Numbered from the stretch's first letter, positions 1 to 5,486 are shown. The stretch is DNA of 6,387 nucleotides from Pseudomonadota bacterium (GCA_015222855.1 JADFWA010000151.1:1-6387), one strand, 5' to 3'. Made by a program: numbers and translations. Notes: generated by a model from the sequence alone, not told the origin.

Positions 1-453
1 GAGCAGGGTTTCGGCATGTCTGCCGGTGGCCTGGGAGATATCCCGTTGCCTGTCGAGAACCTGCTGCAGAAACTCATGGATTACGACGGAGGCAGGTTTC
101 TTTCCCTCCTCTTCCTTAATCAGGGCCAGGGCCTTGTCCAGAAGCGCCGCCAGATGAAAACCCGTAGGGCGCGTGGCACGGAGGCGGTCTGCCGCCACTT
201 CCAGTCGGGCAGTGTCTCCGATCTCTTCCCGTTCAAGTTTCCGTGCCGCCAGATACAGGCCGAACCCCGCGGTGATGGCTATATCACCGGCGCCCTGTAC
301 AACCATTTCCTCTATCGCCTGTGCTACTTCCTCATAATTGGAGCAATAAACCGGCGCCACTTCCACTGGCAGTTTTCTCCGGTCGATTATCGCCAGTCGA
401 TCCCCTTCCATGTAAACGTTATTTTCCAGATCCATCAGCAACGGCCTTTGCAT
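1..453 (-). CDS. eIF-2B/MtnA-like sugar-phosphate isomerase homologue, N-terminal part (runs off left edge)
   Basis: I read 151 codons on the minus strand from an ATG at 453-451; the gene continues beyond the window. The order of motifs matches the N-terminal half of the MtnA (5-methylthioribose-1-phosphate isomerase)/eIF-2B alpha-beta-delta superfamily: IDRRKLP near residue 23, an EEVAQAIEEMVVQGAG helix-loop around 41-56, GFGLYLAARKL at 63-73, the LRATRPTGFHL loop at 91-101, and DISQATGRHAETLL at 138-151, equivalent to the 'AIGxHGAxLL' segment. Family length is about 340-350 residues, so more than half, including the catalytic Cys and Asp of true MtnA, lies outside. The usual RGAPAIG phosphate-binding motif reads QGAGDIA here (Gln53 for Arg), whereas the second arginine (Arg95) is kept, so a changed substrate is possible. 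The ATG follows the TAA of the upstream gene directly, and AAGGAG lies 5 nt before it, so the pair is one transcript. Superfamily assignment is fairly sure; exact function is not. Confidence 0.8.
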   Translation of the reverse strand, partial: MQRPLLMDLENNVYMEGDRLAIIDRRKLPVEVAPVYCSNYEEVAQAIEEMVVQGAGDIAITAGFGLYLAARKLEREEIGDTARLEVAADRLRATRPTGFHLAALLDKALALIKEEEGKKPASVVIHEFLQQVLDRQRDISQATGRHAETLL

Positions 454-1206
454 TTAAGCTCCTTCAGGAAGGGTAAATCGCCAAGCACAATACCACTCGG
501 GAGGATGATCATCCGGAGGACAACCGATACACTCTGTCTGGATTCTTGAGTCAATGCTTTCCGCAAAGAACCTGTATTCGACCAGGCCGGCGGATTTACA
601 CGGGTAATCATCAAGTCCCCTACGTTTTCTCGCTGATTGAACACGGCAGTCATTCATCTGAAAGACAATGGTATTGGGGCCTTCATCAATGATGGTCTGC
701 ACATTTATACGCGCGTACATTCGAAATGCCAGCGCCTTTTTCAATCCTTCGATACCTGCATGCTTCGGCAGGTCTAAAAACTGTTTGATAGACCATGCTT
801 CAAATGGAGAAAAACGGGTCCAGCATGAGTCATTGCAACGCTTGGCATCATACATGTCACGGGCGCCTTCCACAGCCTGAAACCAGACACCGTCATTGGC
901 AAGCCAATTCACACCGATATTGGTCATTAATTTGAGGAGTTCCTCCTGCGACATGTCCAGCAATGCCTTCGGTATTCCATCCTTCATCTCAAAACCAAGG
1001 ACCTTGGCCAGCCTGTTCATCTGGATGCCATAGCTGTCTTTGTATGCCACCTTCGCGATATCCAGAGCTTTTTCCATGCCAAACTGATGTTCCACTTCTC
1101 TGAACCAGAGGGTATAATGAACTATGTTTCGATGAAACATGTCCAAAACAAACCGTGCCATACCTTCCTGGCTAAGATCCTCAGGTCTCTCAATTTCTTT
1201 GCTCAT
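454..1206 (-). CDS. DUF6125-type cysteine-rich protein of unknown function
   Basis: This is a complete 250-residue cytoplasmic protein with no signal peptide or membrane segment. I recognise the pattern of the DUF6125 family, whose biochemical role I do not know. The N-terminal half is helical (LDMFHRNIVHYTLWFREVEH at 21-40; YGIQMNRLAKVLGFE near 59-73). The C-terminal half carries seven cysteines: Cys124-x3-Cys128 just before WTRFSPFEAWSIK, Cys187 (DCRVQSARKR), Cys203 (YPCKSAGLVEY), the Cys226-x2-Cys229 pair (ECIGCPPD) and Cys240 (WYCAWRF). That spacing suggests a metal or Fe-S site, or redox thiols; this is inference. The start is supported by AAAGGAGATATGGA directly before the ATG. It is the first gene of a leftward operon with the eIF-2B/MtnA-like gene, the stop and next start abutting with no spacer, so translational coupling is likely. 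A near-consensus minus-strand promoter lies about 80 nt upstream. Confidence 0.85.
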   Translation of the reverse strand: MSKEIERPEDLSQEGMARFVLDMFHRNIVHYTLWFREVEHQFGMEKALDIAKVAYKDSYGIQMNRLAKVLGFEMKDGIPKALLDMSQEELLKLMTNIGVNWLANDGVWFQAVEGARDMYDAKRCNDSCWTRFSPFEAWSIKQFLDLPKHAGIEGLKKALAFRMYARINVQTIIDEGPNTIVFQMNDCRVQSARKRRGLDDYPCKSAGLVEYRFFAESIDSRIQTECIGCPPDDHPPEWYCAWRFTLPEGA

Positions 1207-1284
1207 TCCATATCTCCTTTCACTTTTTTAATTGAACGGTATTCTTCAAAAGTCCACCATGACAATCCATCAATACGGTTTGAG

Positions 1285-1313
1285 AGTATAGGGAAGTGGT
1301 GGTTAAGTGTCAA
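1285..1313 (-). promoter_or_regulatory. sigma70-type promoter of the leftward DUF6125 operon
   Basis: On the minus strand, TTGACA (1313-1308) is followed after exactly 17 bp by TATACT (1290-1285). That is a perfect -35 and a five-of-six -10 at the ideal spacing. Initiation would fall near 1278, leaving an untranslated leader of about 70 nt before the start codon at 1206. The -35 box is one arm of the 1308-1330 inverted repeat shared with the divergent promoter. Confidence 0.75.
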
Positions 1314-1330
1314 GATTTTTGACCTTGACA
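1308..1330. repeat. inverted repeat carrying the -35 boxes of two divergent promoters
   Basis: TGTCAAG (1308-1314) and CTTGACA (1324-1330) are exact reverse complements separated by 9 nt. Each arm contains a perfect TTGACA, one per strand. The symmetry may simply reflect back-to-back -35 boxes, or it may be a shared operator. The sequence alone cannot separate the two. Confidence 0.6.
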
Positions 1331-1348
1331 GCCATTTTTCTTTATGTT
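1319..1348 (+). promoter_or_regulatory. candidate promoter of the trp leader / trpB2 unit
   Basis: TTGACC (1319-1324), 18 bp, then TATGTT (1343-1348); this -10 sequence and spacing are the same as in the E. coli lac promoter. A perfect TTGACA at 1325-1330 is an alternative -35, but only a poor -10 (TACTGG at 1348-1353) lies 17 bp after it. Either choice starts transcription near 1355-1360, just ahead of the leader peptide at 1385, as an attenuator requires. Confidence 0.5.
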
Positions 1349-1384
1349 ACTGGACAATGCATTAATTGGGTATGAGCGATACTT

Positions 1385-1453
1385 ATGATTCTTAGAGTGA
1401 AACATACAATCTCTTGTTGGTGGTGGCAGGTTAAAATAGACCTGCCCGTTTAA
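1385..1453 (+). CDS. trpL: trp leader peptide with three consecutive Trp codons
   Basis: The frame is a 22-codon ORF from ATG at 1385 to TAA at 1451-1453. It begins M-I-L-R-V-K-H-T, continues I-S-C-W-W-W-Q-V-K and ends I-D-L-P-V. Three TGG codons in a row (1418-1426) are very rare by chance and are the hallmark of tryptophan-sensing leader peptides. The peptide itself should have no function; its translation reports charged tRNA-Trp. The third Trp codon and the next two codons form one arm of a hairpin (1425-1432 with 1439-1446), and the last codons before the stop form an arm that can pair downstream with 1486-1494. The weak point is the ribosome-binding site: only a G-containing stretch near 1367-1376 precedes the ATG. 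A GTG at 1397 in the same frame is an alternative start. It lies 159 nt upstream of trpB2 and was too short for ordinary gene finding. Confidence 0.8.
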   Translation: MILRVKHTISCWWWQVKIDLPV

Positions 1454-1542
1454 GCTCTATTGCGATTAATAACTGATTGTGAGCCGTGGGTAGGAAAAAG
1501 GAACTCCCCATGGTTCATATGTAACCGAACGAAAGCCATGGG
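1425..1542 (+). promoter_or_regulatory. attenuator switching region: mutually exclusive RNA pairings
   Basis: Four pairings compete in a chain. P1 pairs 1425-1432 with 1439-1446 (8 pairs, one wobble). P2 pairs 1441-1449 with 1486-1494 (9 pairs, three wobbles). P3 pairs 1481-1490 with 1507-1516 (10 pairs, two wobbles). P4 pairs 1507-1515 with 1534-1542 (9 pairs, one wobble) and excludes the terminator stem 1532-1542/1547-1557. A ribosome stalled on the Trp codons blocks P1, frees P2, disables P3, allows P4 and prevents termination. A ribosome at the leader stop covers the P2 arm, so P3 forms and the terminator folds. With no translation, P1 also leads to termination. The base pairs are seen; the switching order is inferred from classical trp attenuation. 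Confidence 0.7.
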
Positions 1543-1560
1543 AAACCCCATGGCTTTTTT
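1532..1560 (+). terminator. intrinsic terminator of the trp attenuator
   Basis: A perfect 11-bp stem joins AAAGCCATGGG (1532-1542) to CCCATGGCTTT (1547-1557) through a 4-nt AAAC loop, followed by three more T and ATTA. It lies between the leader peptide and trpB2, with no other gene in front of it on this strand, so it can only act on the leader transcript. CCCCATGG at 1506-1513 repeats the 3' arm sequence (1546-1553) and is the competing antiterminator strand. Confidence 0.85.
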
Positions 1561-1611
1561 ATTAAGTTTTTTACATCAACCCATAGAAAAATTTTAAAAG
1601 GAGGGTATATT

Positions 1612-2973
1612 ATGAAACAGGTAAAGGTATTTTTAAATGAAGATGAGATTCCGAGGCAGTGGTACAACATTCAGGCTGATATGCCGACACCGATGAGCCC
1701 ACCGCTTCACCCGGGGACAGGGAAACCAGTGGGACCCGATGATCTTGCCCCCATTTTCCCGATGAACCTCATCGAGCAGGAGGTCAGCACGGAACGATGG
1801 ATCGATATCCCTGAAGGGGTCCTGGAAAAATTGCTCCTGTGGCGGCCTTCTCCGCTATGTCGAGCGTATAACTTTGAAAAGTTGCTGGATGCCCCGGTAA
1901 AGATCTACTACAAGAACGAAGGCGTGAGTCCCCCCGGTTCACACAAGCCCAATACCGCCGTTGCCCAGGCCTATTACAACAAGGTTTTCGGGACAAAGAA
2001 GATTTATACCGAAACCGGCGCCGGTCAGTGGGGCAGCGCACTTAGCATGGCCTGTCAGATGTTCGGACTTGAGTGCAAGGTATTTATGGTGAGGGTCAGC
2101 TACGACCAGAAGCCGTACCGGCGACTGATGATGATGACCTGGGGCGCTGAATGTGTTCCCAGTCCGAGTGACCAGACCGAGGCAGGGAGAAAAATCCTGG
2201 CTGAAAACCCGGATTCTCCGGGAAGTCTCGGGATTGCCATAAGCGAGGCAATTGAAGATATGCTTACCGACAAAAATGCCCGCTATTCTCTGGGAAGCGT
2301 CTTGAATCATGTCTTGCTGCATCAGACCATCATCGGATTGGAAGCTCAGAAACAAATGGAAAAGATTGGTGAATATCCCGATGTGGTTATCGGTTGCGCC
2401 GGCGGGGGCAGTAATTTTGCCGGGTTGTCTTTGCCGTTTGCGAGAGACAAGATTCACGGCAAAGATATAAAGATTGTGGCAGCCGAACCCGCATCATGCC
2501 CGACCTTAACCAGAGGGCCCTTCGCCTATGACTTTGGCGATCTCGCAATGACGACGCCTCTTCTGCCGATGCACACCCTCGGCCACGATTTTGTGCCGGC
2601 CCCGATCCACGCAGGAGGGCTCAGGTATCATGGCATGGCGCCGATTATCAGCCACCTGGTTAAAGAAAACATAATTGAAGGCAGGGCATACAGTCAGCTT
2701 GAGACCTTCGACGTCGGTGTAAAATGGGCGCGGACAGAAGGTCATATTCCCGCTCCTGAAACACACCACGCAATTGCGGCGGTCGTTGAAGAGGCGATGC
2801 GTGCCAAGGAAGAAGGGAAAGAGAAGGTGATCCTTTTCAACTGGAGCGGCCACGGGCTTGTGGATCTTGCCTCTTACGATGCCTACTTTTCCGGGAAGCT
2901 CGTAAATTATGAACTTCCAGAAGAAGAAATCAAGAAGGCGATGGAAACCGTTGGAAAATATCCCAAGCCGTGA
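1612..2973 (+). CDS. trpB2: tryptophan synthase beta chain, TrpB2 subfamily
   Basis: Complete 453-residue PLP enzyme that condenses indole with L-serine to form tryptophan in the cytoplasm. The PLP lysine is Lys112 in GSHKPNTA. The catalytic-glutamate loop ETGAGQWG (134-141) has Trp where TrpB1 has His, a TrpB2 trait. GGGSN (264-268) is the phosphate-binding loop, [12 protein letters not shown] (376-387) is a conserved substrate-side segment, and [10 protein letters not shown] (410-419) holds the serine facing the PLP ring nitrogen. An N-terminal extension ([19 protein letters not shown], 16-34) and the total length, longer than the roughly 400 residues of TrpB1, also fit the TrpB2/TrpB-related family. 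AAGGAGG lies 7 nt before the ATG. No trpA, trpE or other trp gene is nearby, in line with TrpB2 often working apart from TrpA, perhaps salvaging free indole. Transcription appears governed by the Trp-codon attenuator just upstream, which strongly supports a role in tryptophan supply. A small cysteine-rich gene follows at once. Confidence 0.95.
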   Translation: MKQVKVFLNEDEIPRQWYNIQADMPTPMSPPLHPGTGKPVGPDDLAPIFPMNLIEQEVSTERWIDIPEGVLEKLLLWRPSPLCRAYNFEKLLDAPVKIYYKNEGVSPPGSHKPNTAVAQAYYNKVFGTKKIYTETGAGQWGSALSMACQMFGLECKVFMVRVSYDQKPYRRLMMMTWGAECVPSPSDQTEAGRKILAENPDSPGSLGIAISEAIEDMLTDKNARYSLGSVLNHVLLHQTIIGLEAQKQMEKIGEYPDVVIGCAGGGSNFAGLSLPFARDKIHGKDIKIVAAEPASCPTLTRGPFAYDFGDLAMTTPLLPMHTLGHDFVPAPIHAGGLRYHGMAPIISHLVKENIIEGRAYSQLETFDVGVKWARTEGHIPAPETHHAIAAVVEEAMRAKEEGKEKVILFNWSGHGLVDLASYDAYFSGKLVNYELPEEEIKKAMETVGKYPKP

Positions 2974-2981
2974 AGAGAGTT

Positions 2982-3269
2982 ATGAGTTTCGGGTGTAACG
3001 AAATGGAAAAATACGACCGGTTAGAGATCAGATGTCCCAGACTTGGAGGGGAGGTTACCTTTGCCTACTGCAAACAGGAAAGCGGGAATCTCCCCTGCCC
3101 CCGCATTATTACATGCTGGCGGGCTTACATCCCCGTGGAGGCATATTTAAAAGAAACCCTTACTCAGGAAGAATGGAATCGCTGTTTTAACAGGCCGCCG
3201 AAGGGGAAAGTTGATACTATATTCGAGCTTGTCGAGGCGGCGAAAAAACGAAAGGCTTCTCCCCCCTGA
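2982..3269 (+). CDS. small cysteine-rich protein coupled to trpB2, function unknown
   Basis: The product is about 95 residues, soluble, with no signal peptide. I do not assign a named family. From the ATG at 2982 the order is MSFGCNEMEKYDRLEIRCP, then RLGGEVTFAYCK, LPCPRIITCW and a helical tail ending in lysines. Four cysteines after the first (spacing C-x11-C-x8-C-x5-C across RCP, AYCK, LPCP and ITCW) look like a zinc or Fe-S ligand set; a further Cys sits in NRCFNRPP. Start choice is open. A GTG at 2970 would overlap the trpB2 stop by 4 nt but has no good ribosome site. ATG 2982 has an AGAGAG stretch just before it. ATG 3003 (MEKYDRLEIRCP) is also reasonable because the conserved-looking part begins there. 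The spacing to trpB2 means co-transcription and shared control by the attenuator. A link to tryptophan or indole metabolism is only inferred from position. Confidence 0.7.
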   Translation: MSFGCNEMEKYDRLEIRCPRLGGEVTFAYCKQESGNLPCPRIITCWRAYIPVEAYLKETLTQEEWNRCFNRPPKGKVDTIFELVEAAKKRKASPP

Positions 3270-3290
3270 TAAATACATCATTGTTCATCT

Positions 3291-3381
3291 CCCCTCCCCT
3301 TGTGGGAGGGGTTGGGGGAGGGGGATAAAGGTATCACTTCACCCCCACCCGACCTCCCCCATGAAGGGGGAGGAGATTTTT
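3291..3381. repeat. G/C-strand-biased dispersed-type repeat with two hairpins, possible terminator
   Basis: The first hairpin pairs CCCCTCCC (3291-3298) with GGGAGGGG (3304-3311); the second pairs CCTCCCCC (3353-3360) with GGGGGAGG (3366-3373). Between them GGGGGAGGGGG (3314-3324) and CCCCCACCC (3342-3350) offer alternative pairings; 3314-3321 could also pair with 3353-3360. The second hairpin is followed after AGA by five T (3377-3381), so it could end transcripts of the trpB2 unit. The style resembles intergenic repeats present in many copies in some proteobacterial genomes, but only one copy is in this window. The rest of 3270-3442 shows no gene and no clear ribosome site for rarA. Confidence 0.6.
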
Positions 3382-3442
3382 GAACTGATCTGAAGACATT
3401 AACCCTAAACCAGAAACTCCAGACTCGAAACTTAGTTTTGCG

Positions 3443-4759
3443 ATGGATCTGTTCGATCAACAGGAAAAAGATGTTCGCCCTCTGGCTGACAGGATGCGTC
3501 CCGAAACCCTCGATGCATTTGTGGGACAGCCTCATCTCCTCGGCAAGGATAGTTTGCTCCGTCGCGCCATAGAAGAGGACAGACTGTTTTCCGTGATTTT
3601 CTGGGGGCCACCCGGCTCAGGCAAAACAACCCTTGCCCGCATTATAGCCCGTGAGACAAAATCTCATTTTGAGGCATTCTCCGCCGTCCTCTCCGGAGTA
3701 AAAGAGATTAGATCCGTTATCGAAGAGGCAAAGTCACAGCTTCGCTATCATCAAAAAAAGACCATCCTCTTTGTGGATGAGATCCACCGGTTCAACAAGG
3801 CACAGCAGGACGCCTTTCTGCACCATGTGGAGAGCGGCCTGATCACACTTATCGGCGCTACCACGGAAAATCCATCATTTGAGGTAATCGCGCCGCTCCT
3901 CTCCAGGGTACGTGTGATGGTACTGAAGCCGTTTTCCGATGAGGAGTTGTCAGCCATCCTGAAGCGGGCGCTGAGCGAAGGGGGAAAAGGTCTGGGGGCA
4001 TTTTCGCCGAATATTGAAGCGGATGCCTTGGAACATATCATCTGGACAGCCGACGGAGACGCCCGTACAGCCCTGAACAATCTGGCGGCGGCGGCATCCC
4101 TCGTACAGGCGAATGGAAAGATCACCCGCGAAGTGGTGGAGGAAGCCCTTCAGAAAAAGGCCCTGCAGTATGACAAGTCTGGCGAGGAACATTACAACCT
4201 CATATCGGCCTTCCACAAGAGCCTCCGGGGAAGTGACCCGGATGCCGCACTTTATTGGCTGGGCCGTATGCTTGAAGCAGGTGAAGACCCTCTCTATGTC
4301 GCCCGCCGTATGGTGAGATTTGCCTCAGAAGATGTGGGAAACGCCGATCCTGACGCCCTGTCCATAACCGTCTCCGCCATGCAGGCCTTTCAATTCATCG
4401 GCCTTCCCGAGGGTGAGCTCGCCCTGGCCCAGGCCACCGTCTATCTTGCCACAGCCCCGAAGAGCAATGCCATCTACGAAGGCTACGGGAATGTCAAACA
4501 GGCCATCGGCAAGACCGGCACACTTCCGGCGCCGCTCCACATACGAAATGCCCCCACAAAATTGATGAAGAGCCTTGGCTATGGCAGGGATTACAAATAT
4601 GCCCATGACTTCCCGGACGCCTATACGCCGCAGGATTACCTGCCGGAAAAACTGAAGGGGCAGATTTATTACCGTCCCACAAACAGGGGCTACGAAAAGA
4701 TCGTCAAAGAAAGACTCGAAAAGTGGCGCAAACTCCGCGAAACAAAGAAAGATTCTTAA
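3443..4759 (+). CDS. rarA: replication-associated recombination protein A (AAA+ ATPase)
   Basis: Complete 438-residue homologue of RarA/MgsA (Mgs1/WRNIP1 in eukaryotes), a tetrameric AAA+ ATPase that acts at stalled replication forks and single-strand/double-strand DNA junctions and is related to clamp-loader subunits. Visible motifs: the family N-terminus LADRMRPETLDAFVGQPHLL (14-33), Walker A GPPGSGKT (55-62), Walker B ILFVDEIH with Asp112-Glu113, sensor 1 GATTEN (138-143), LLSRVRV with a candidate arginine finger near 155, and sensor 2 GDART (206-210). The C-terminal tetramerisation region includes YWLGRMLEAGEDP (272-284), RRMVRFASEDVGNADP (289-304) and AIYEGYGNVKQAI (344-356). Length and both ends match the usual 430-450 residues. 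The start is fixed by the conserved MDLF-type opening, although no Shine-Dalgarno sequence is obvious in front of it. No operon partner is intact downstream. Confidence 0.95.
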   Translation: MDLFDQQEKDVRPLADRMRPETLDAFVGQPHLLGKDSLLRRAIEEDRLFSVIFWGPPGSGKTTLARIIARETKSHFEAFSAVLSGVKEIRSVIEEAKSQLRYHQKKTILFVDEIHRFNKAQQDAFLHHVESGLITLIGATTENPSFEVIAPLLSRVRVMVLKPFSDEELSAILKRALSEGGKGLGAFSPNIEADALEHIIWTADGDARTALNNLAAAASLVQANGKITREVVEEALQKKALQYDKSGEEHYNLISAFHKSLRGSDPDAALYWLGRMLEAGEDPLYVARRMVRFASEDVGNADPDALSITVSAMQAFQFIGLPEGELALAQATVYLATAPKSNAIYEGYGNVKQAIGKTGTLPAPLHIRNAPTKLMKSLGYGRDYKYAHDFPDAYTPQDYLPEKLKGQIYYRPTNRGYEKIVKERLEKWRKLRETKKDS

Positions 4760-4787
4760 AAATGCATGGCAAGAGTGTCCCACTACA

Positions 4788-4843
4788 GTAGGGTCGGGTT
4801 TTATACCCGACCGTAAACGGTGGCATATAAAATGCCACCCTAC
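4788..4843. repeat. palindromic repeat: two 8-bp hairpins inside a GTAG/CTAC clasp
   Basis: GGTCGGGT (4792-4799) pairs with ACCCGACC (4805-4812) over a TTTAT loop. GGTGGCAT (4819-4826) pairs with ATGCCACC (4832-4839) over ATAAA. The outer GTAG (4788-4791) pairs with CTAC (4840-4843), so the element can fold as a clasped pair of hairpins joined by GTAAAC. It starts 29 nt after the rarA stop. There is no long T run, so a terminator role is uncertain. It resembles mobile intergenic palindromes of the REP type; no copy elsewhere in the window. Confidence 0.7.
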
Positions 4844-4889
4844 ACATTTGGAAATTCCCTGCAGCAAGCTTGCGGAGTTTCAATTACAA

Positions 4890-4982
4890 ATGCCTGAAAT
4901 TTATACCATAGGACACGGCAACAAAACCTTTGACTAATTCATGAAAAATGAGGTTTTCCACTTCCCCTTTCTTCTGCTTGAC
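4890..4982 (+). pseudogene. remnant of a DUF488-family gene start
   Basis: From ATG at 4890 the frame reads MPEIYTIGHGNKTFD and then stops (TAA 4935-4937). After the stop the same frame goes on as FMKNE and then loses resemblance to any protein. IYTIGHGN followed by a short acidic/aromatic stretch and a helix start is the very typical N-terminus of DUF488 proteins, which are normally about 120-180 residues long. So this looks like the first 20 or so codons of such a gene, interrupted by a stop and truncated. Only a weak GGAG is seen 13 nt before the ATG. The end of the remnant is my estimate. Family recognition rests on one short motif. Confidence 0.6.
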
Positions 4983-5045
4983 CGGGAAATATCTTAAATC
5001 TATAGTTCATCATTTTCCGATATCAAAAAATGGAGAAATTTTGCG

Positions 5046-5336
5046 ATGCTTAGAAAATTTGCCTTGATCTCATGTGTTGTCTGTCTTCTTTTTTCTTTTT
5101 CATCAATTAAATCCGATCTCGCCTTTGGAGCGGAAAAACCCTTTATCTTCGGCCTGCTTCTTGTCGGGCCTTACAATGACCGTGGTTATAGCCAGGCACA
5201 TTTCGAAGGGGGCGAGTACGTTCAAAAAAAGGTCCCCGGCACGAAGATGATTTATATTGACAAGGTCAATCCCGCGGACAGAGCAGCACAAAATAAGAAT
5301 TGTAAGTGTTCACCGCAGAGGCGCAAAGAACGCTAA
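5046..5336 (+). pseudogene. truncated BMP-family ABC-transporter substrate-binding protein
   Basis: The frame encodes 96 residues. Residues 1-29 form a good export signal: basic start MLRK, hydrophobic core FALISCVVCLLFSF, and a likely signal-peptidase site after AFGA. There is no lipobox. The mature start matches the BMP (basic membrane protein, Med/BmpA) family: KPFIFGLLLVGPYNDRGYSQ (31-50), a GPxxDxGxxxA-type motif, then FEGGEYVQKKVPGTKMIYIDKVNPADR to residue 79. The family is normally 320-370 residues and binds nucleosides or related ligands for an ABC importer. After Arg79 (nt 5282) the similarity ends, and the frame runs through a CGCAGAG/CGCAAAG/CGCTAAG repeat to a stop at 5334-5336. 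About three quarters of the protein, and any permease or ATPase genes, are missing. GGAG lies 10 nt before the ATG. Almost certainly a non-functional 5' fragment. Confidence 0.8.
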
Positions 5337-5338
5337 GG
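5308..5338 (+). repeat. short degenerate tandem CGC(A/T)rAG repeat at the BMP breakpoint
   Basis: GTTCACCGCAGAGGCGCAAAGAACGCTAAGG holds three imperfect units: CGCAGAG (5314-5320), CGCAAAG (5322-5328) and CGCTAAG (5331-5337). I know very similar 'CACCGCAGAGGCGCAGAGAACGC' stretches as intergenic repeats in many bacterial genomes. Here it sits about 25 nt after the last recognisable BMP codon, which suggests that it marks the deletion junction or arrived with the rearrangement. Confidence 0.55.
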
Positions 5339-5486
5339 TTCAGTTTATTATAAACTCCCATGGCCTATCGGCTACAACGAAACTCGAAAGTCTGTCATTT
5401 CCGTGAAGCTTGTCCTCGACTCTGATCGGGGAACGCAAATCCAGTTTAAAATCGAAGGTACAGGGAAAAACCTCCATACCTTTTAA
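5337..5486 (+). pseudogene. unrecognised coding-like scrap, no start codon
   Basis: The frame is open from just after the stop at 5334-5336 to TAA at 5484-5486, with no ATG. Its translation has a natural-looking composition: KLPWPIGYNETRKSVISVKL followed by VLDSDRGTQIQFKIEGTGKN and LHTF. It could be the C-terminal end of an unidentified protein whose 5' part was deleted. I do not recognise a family, and a 50-codon open frame can occur by chance, so confidence is low. Confidence 0.25.

Noticed and set aside
16..549. 177-codon open frame on the plus strand
   Set aside because: It lies opposite the eIF-2B/MtnA-like gene and the end of the DUF6125 gene; its translation shows no family motif, whereas the minus strand gives two coherent proteins with a good ribosome site.
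1510..1524. Four-codon ATG-to-TAA frame after an AAGGAA stretch in the trp leader
   Set aside because: Too short to judge, and the sequence is already explained as the antiterminator arm; the AAGGAA is probably part of the loop between arms.
1400..1560. T-box or other tRNA-sensing riboswitch ahead of trpB2
   Set aside because: No T-box consensus (AGGGUGGNACCGCG) is present, while a leader peptide with three Trp codons explains the region.
1939..2457. 172-codon open frame on the minus strand
   Set aside because: It is the antisense shadow of the trpB2 catalytic core and has no motif of its own.
4325..4867. 180-codon open frame on the minus strand
   Set aside because: It is antisense to the conserved C-terminal domain of rarA and reads through the hairpin repeat; its composition is not protein-like.
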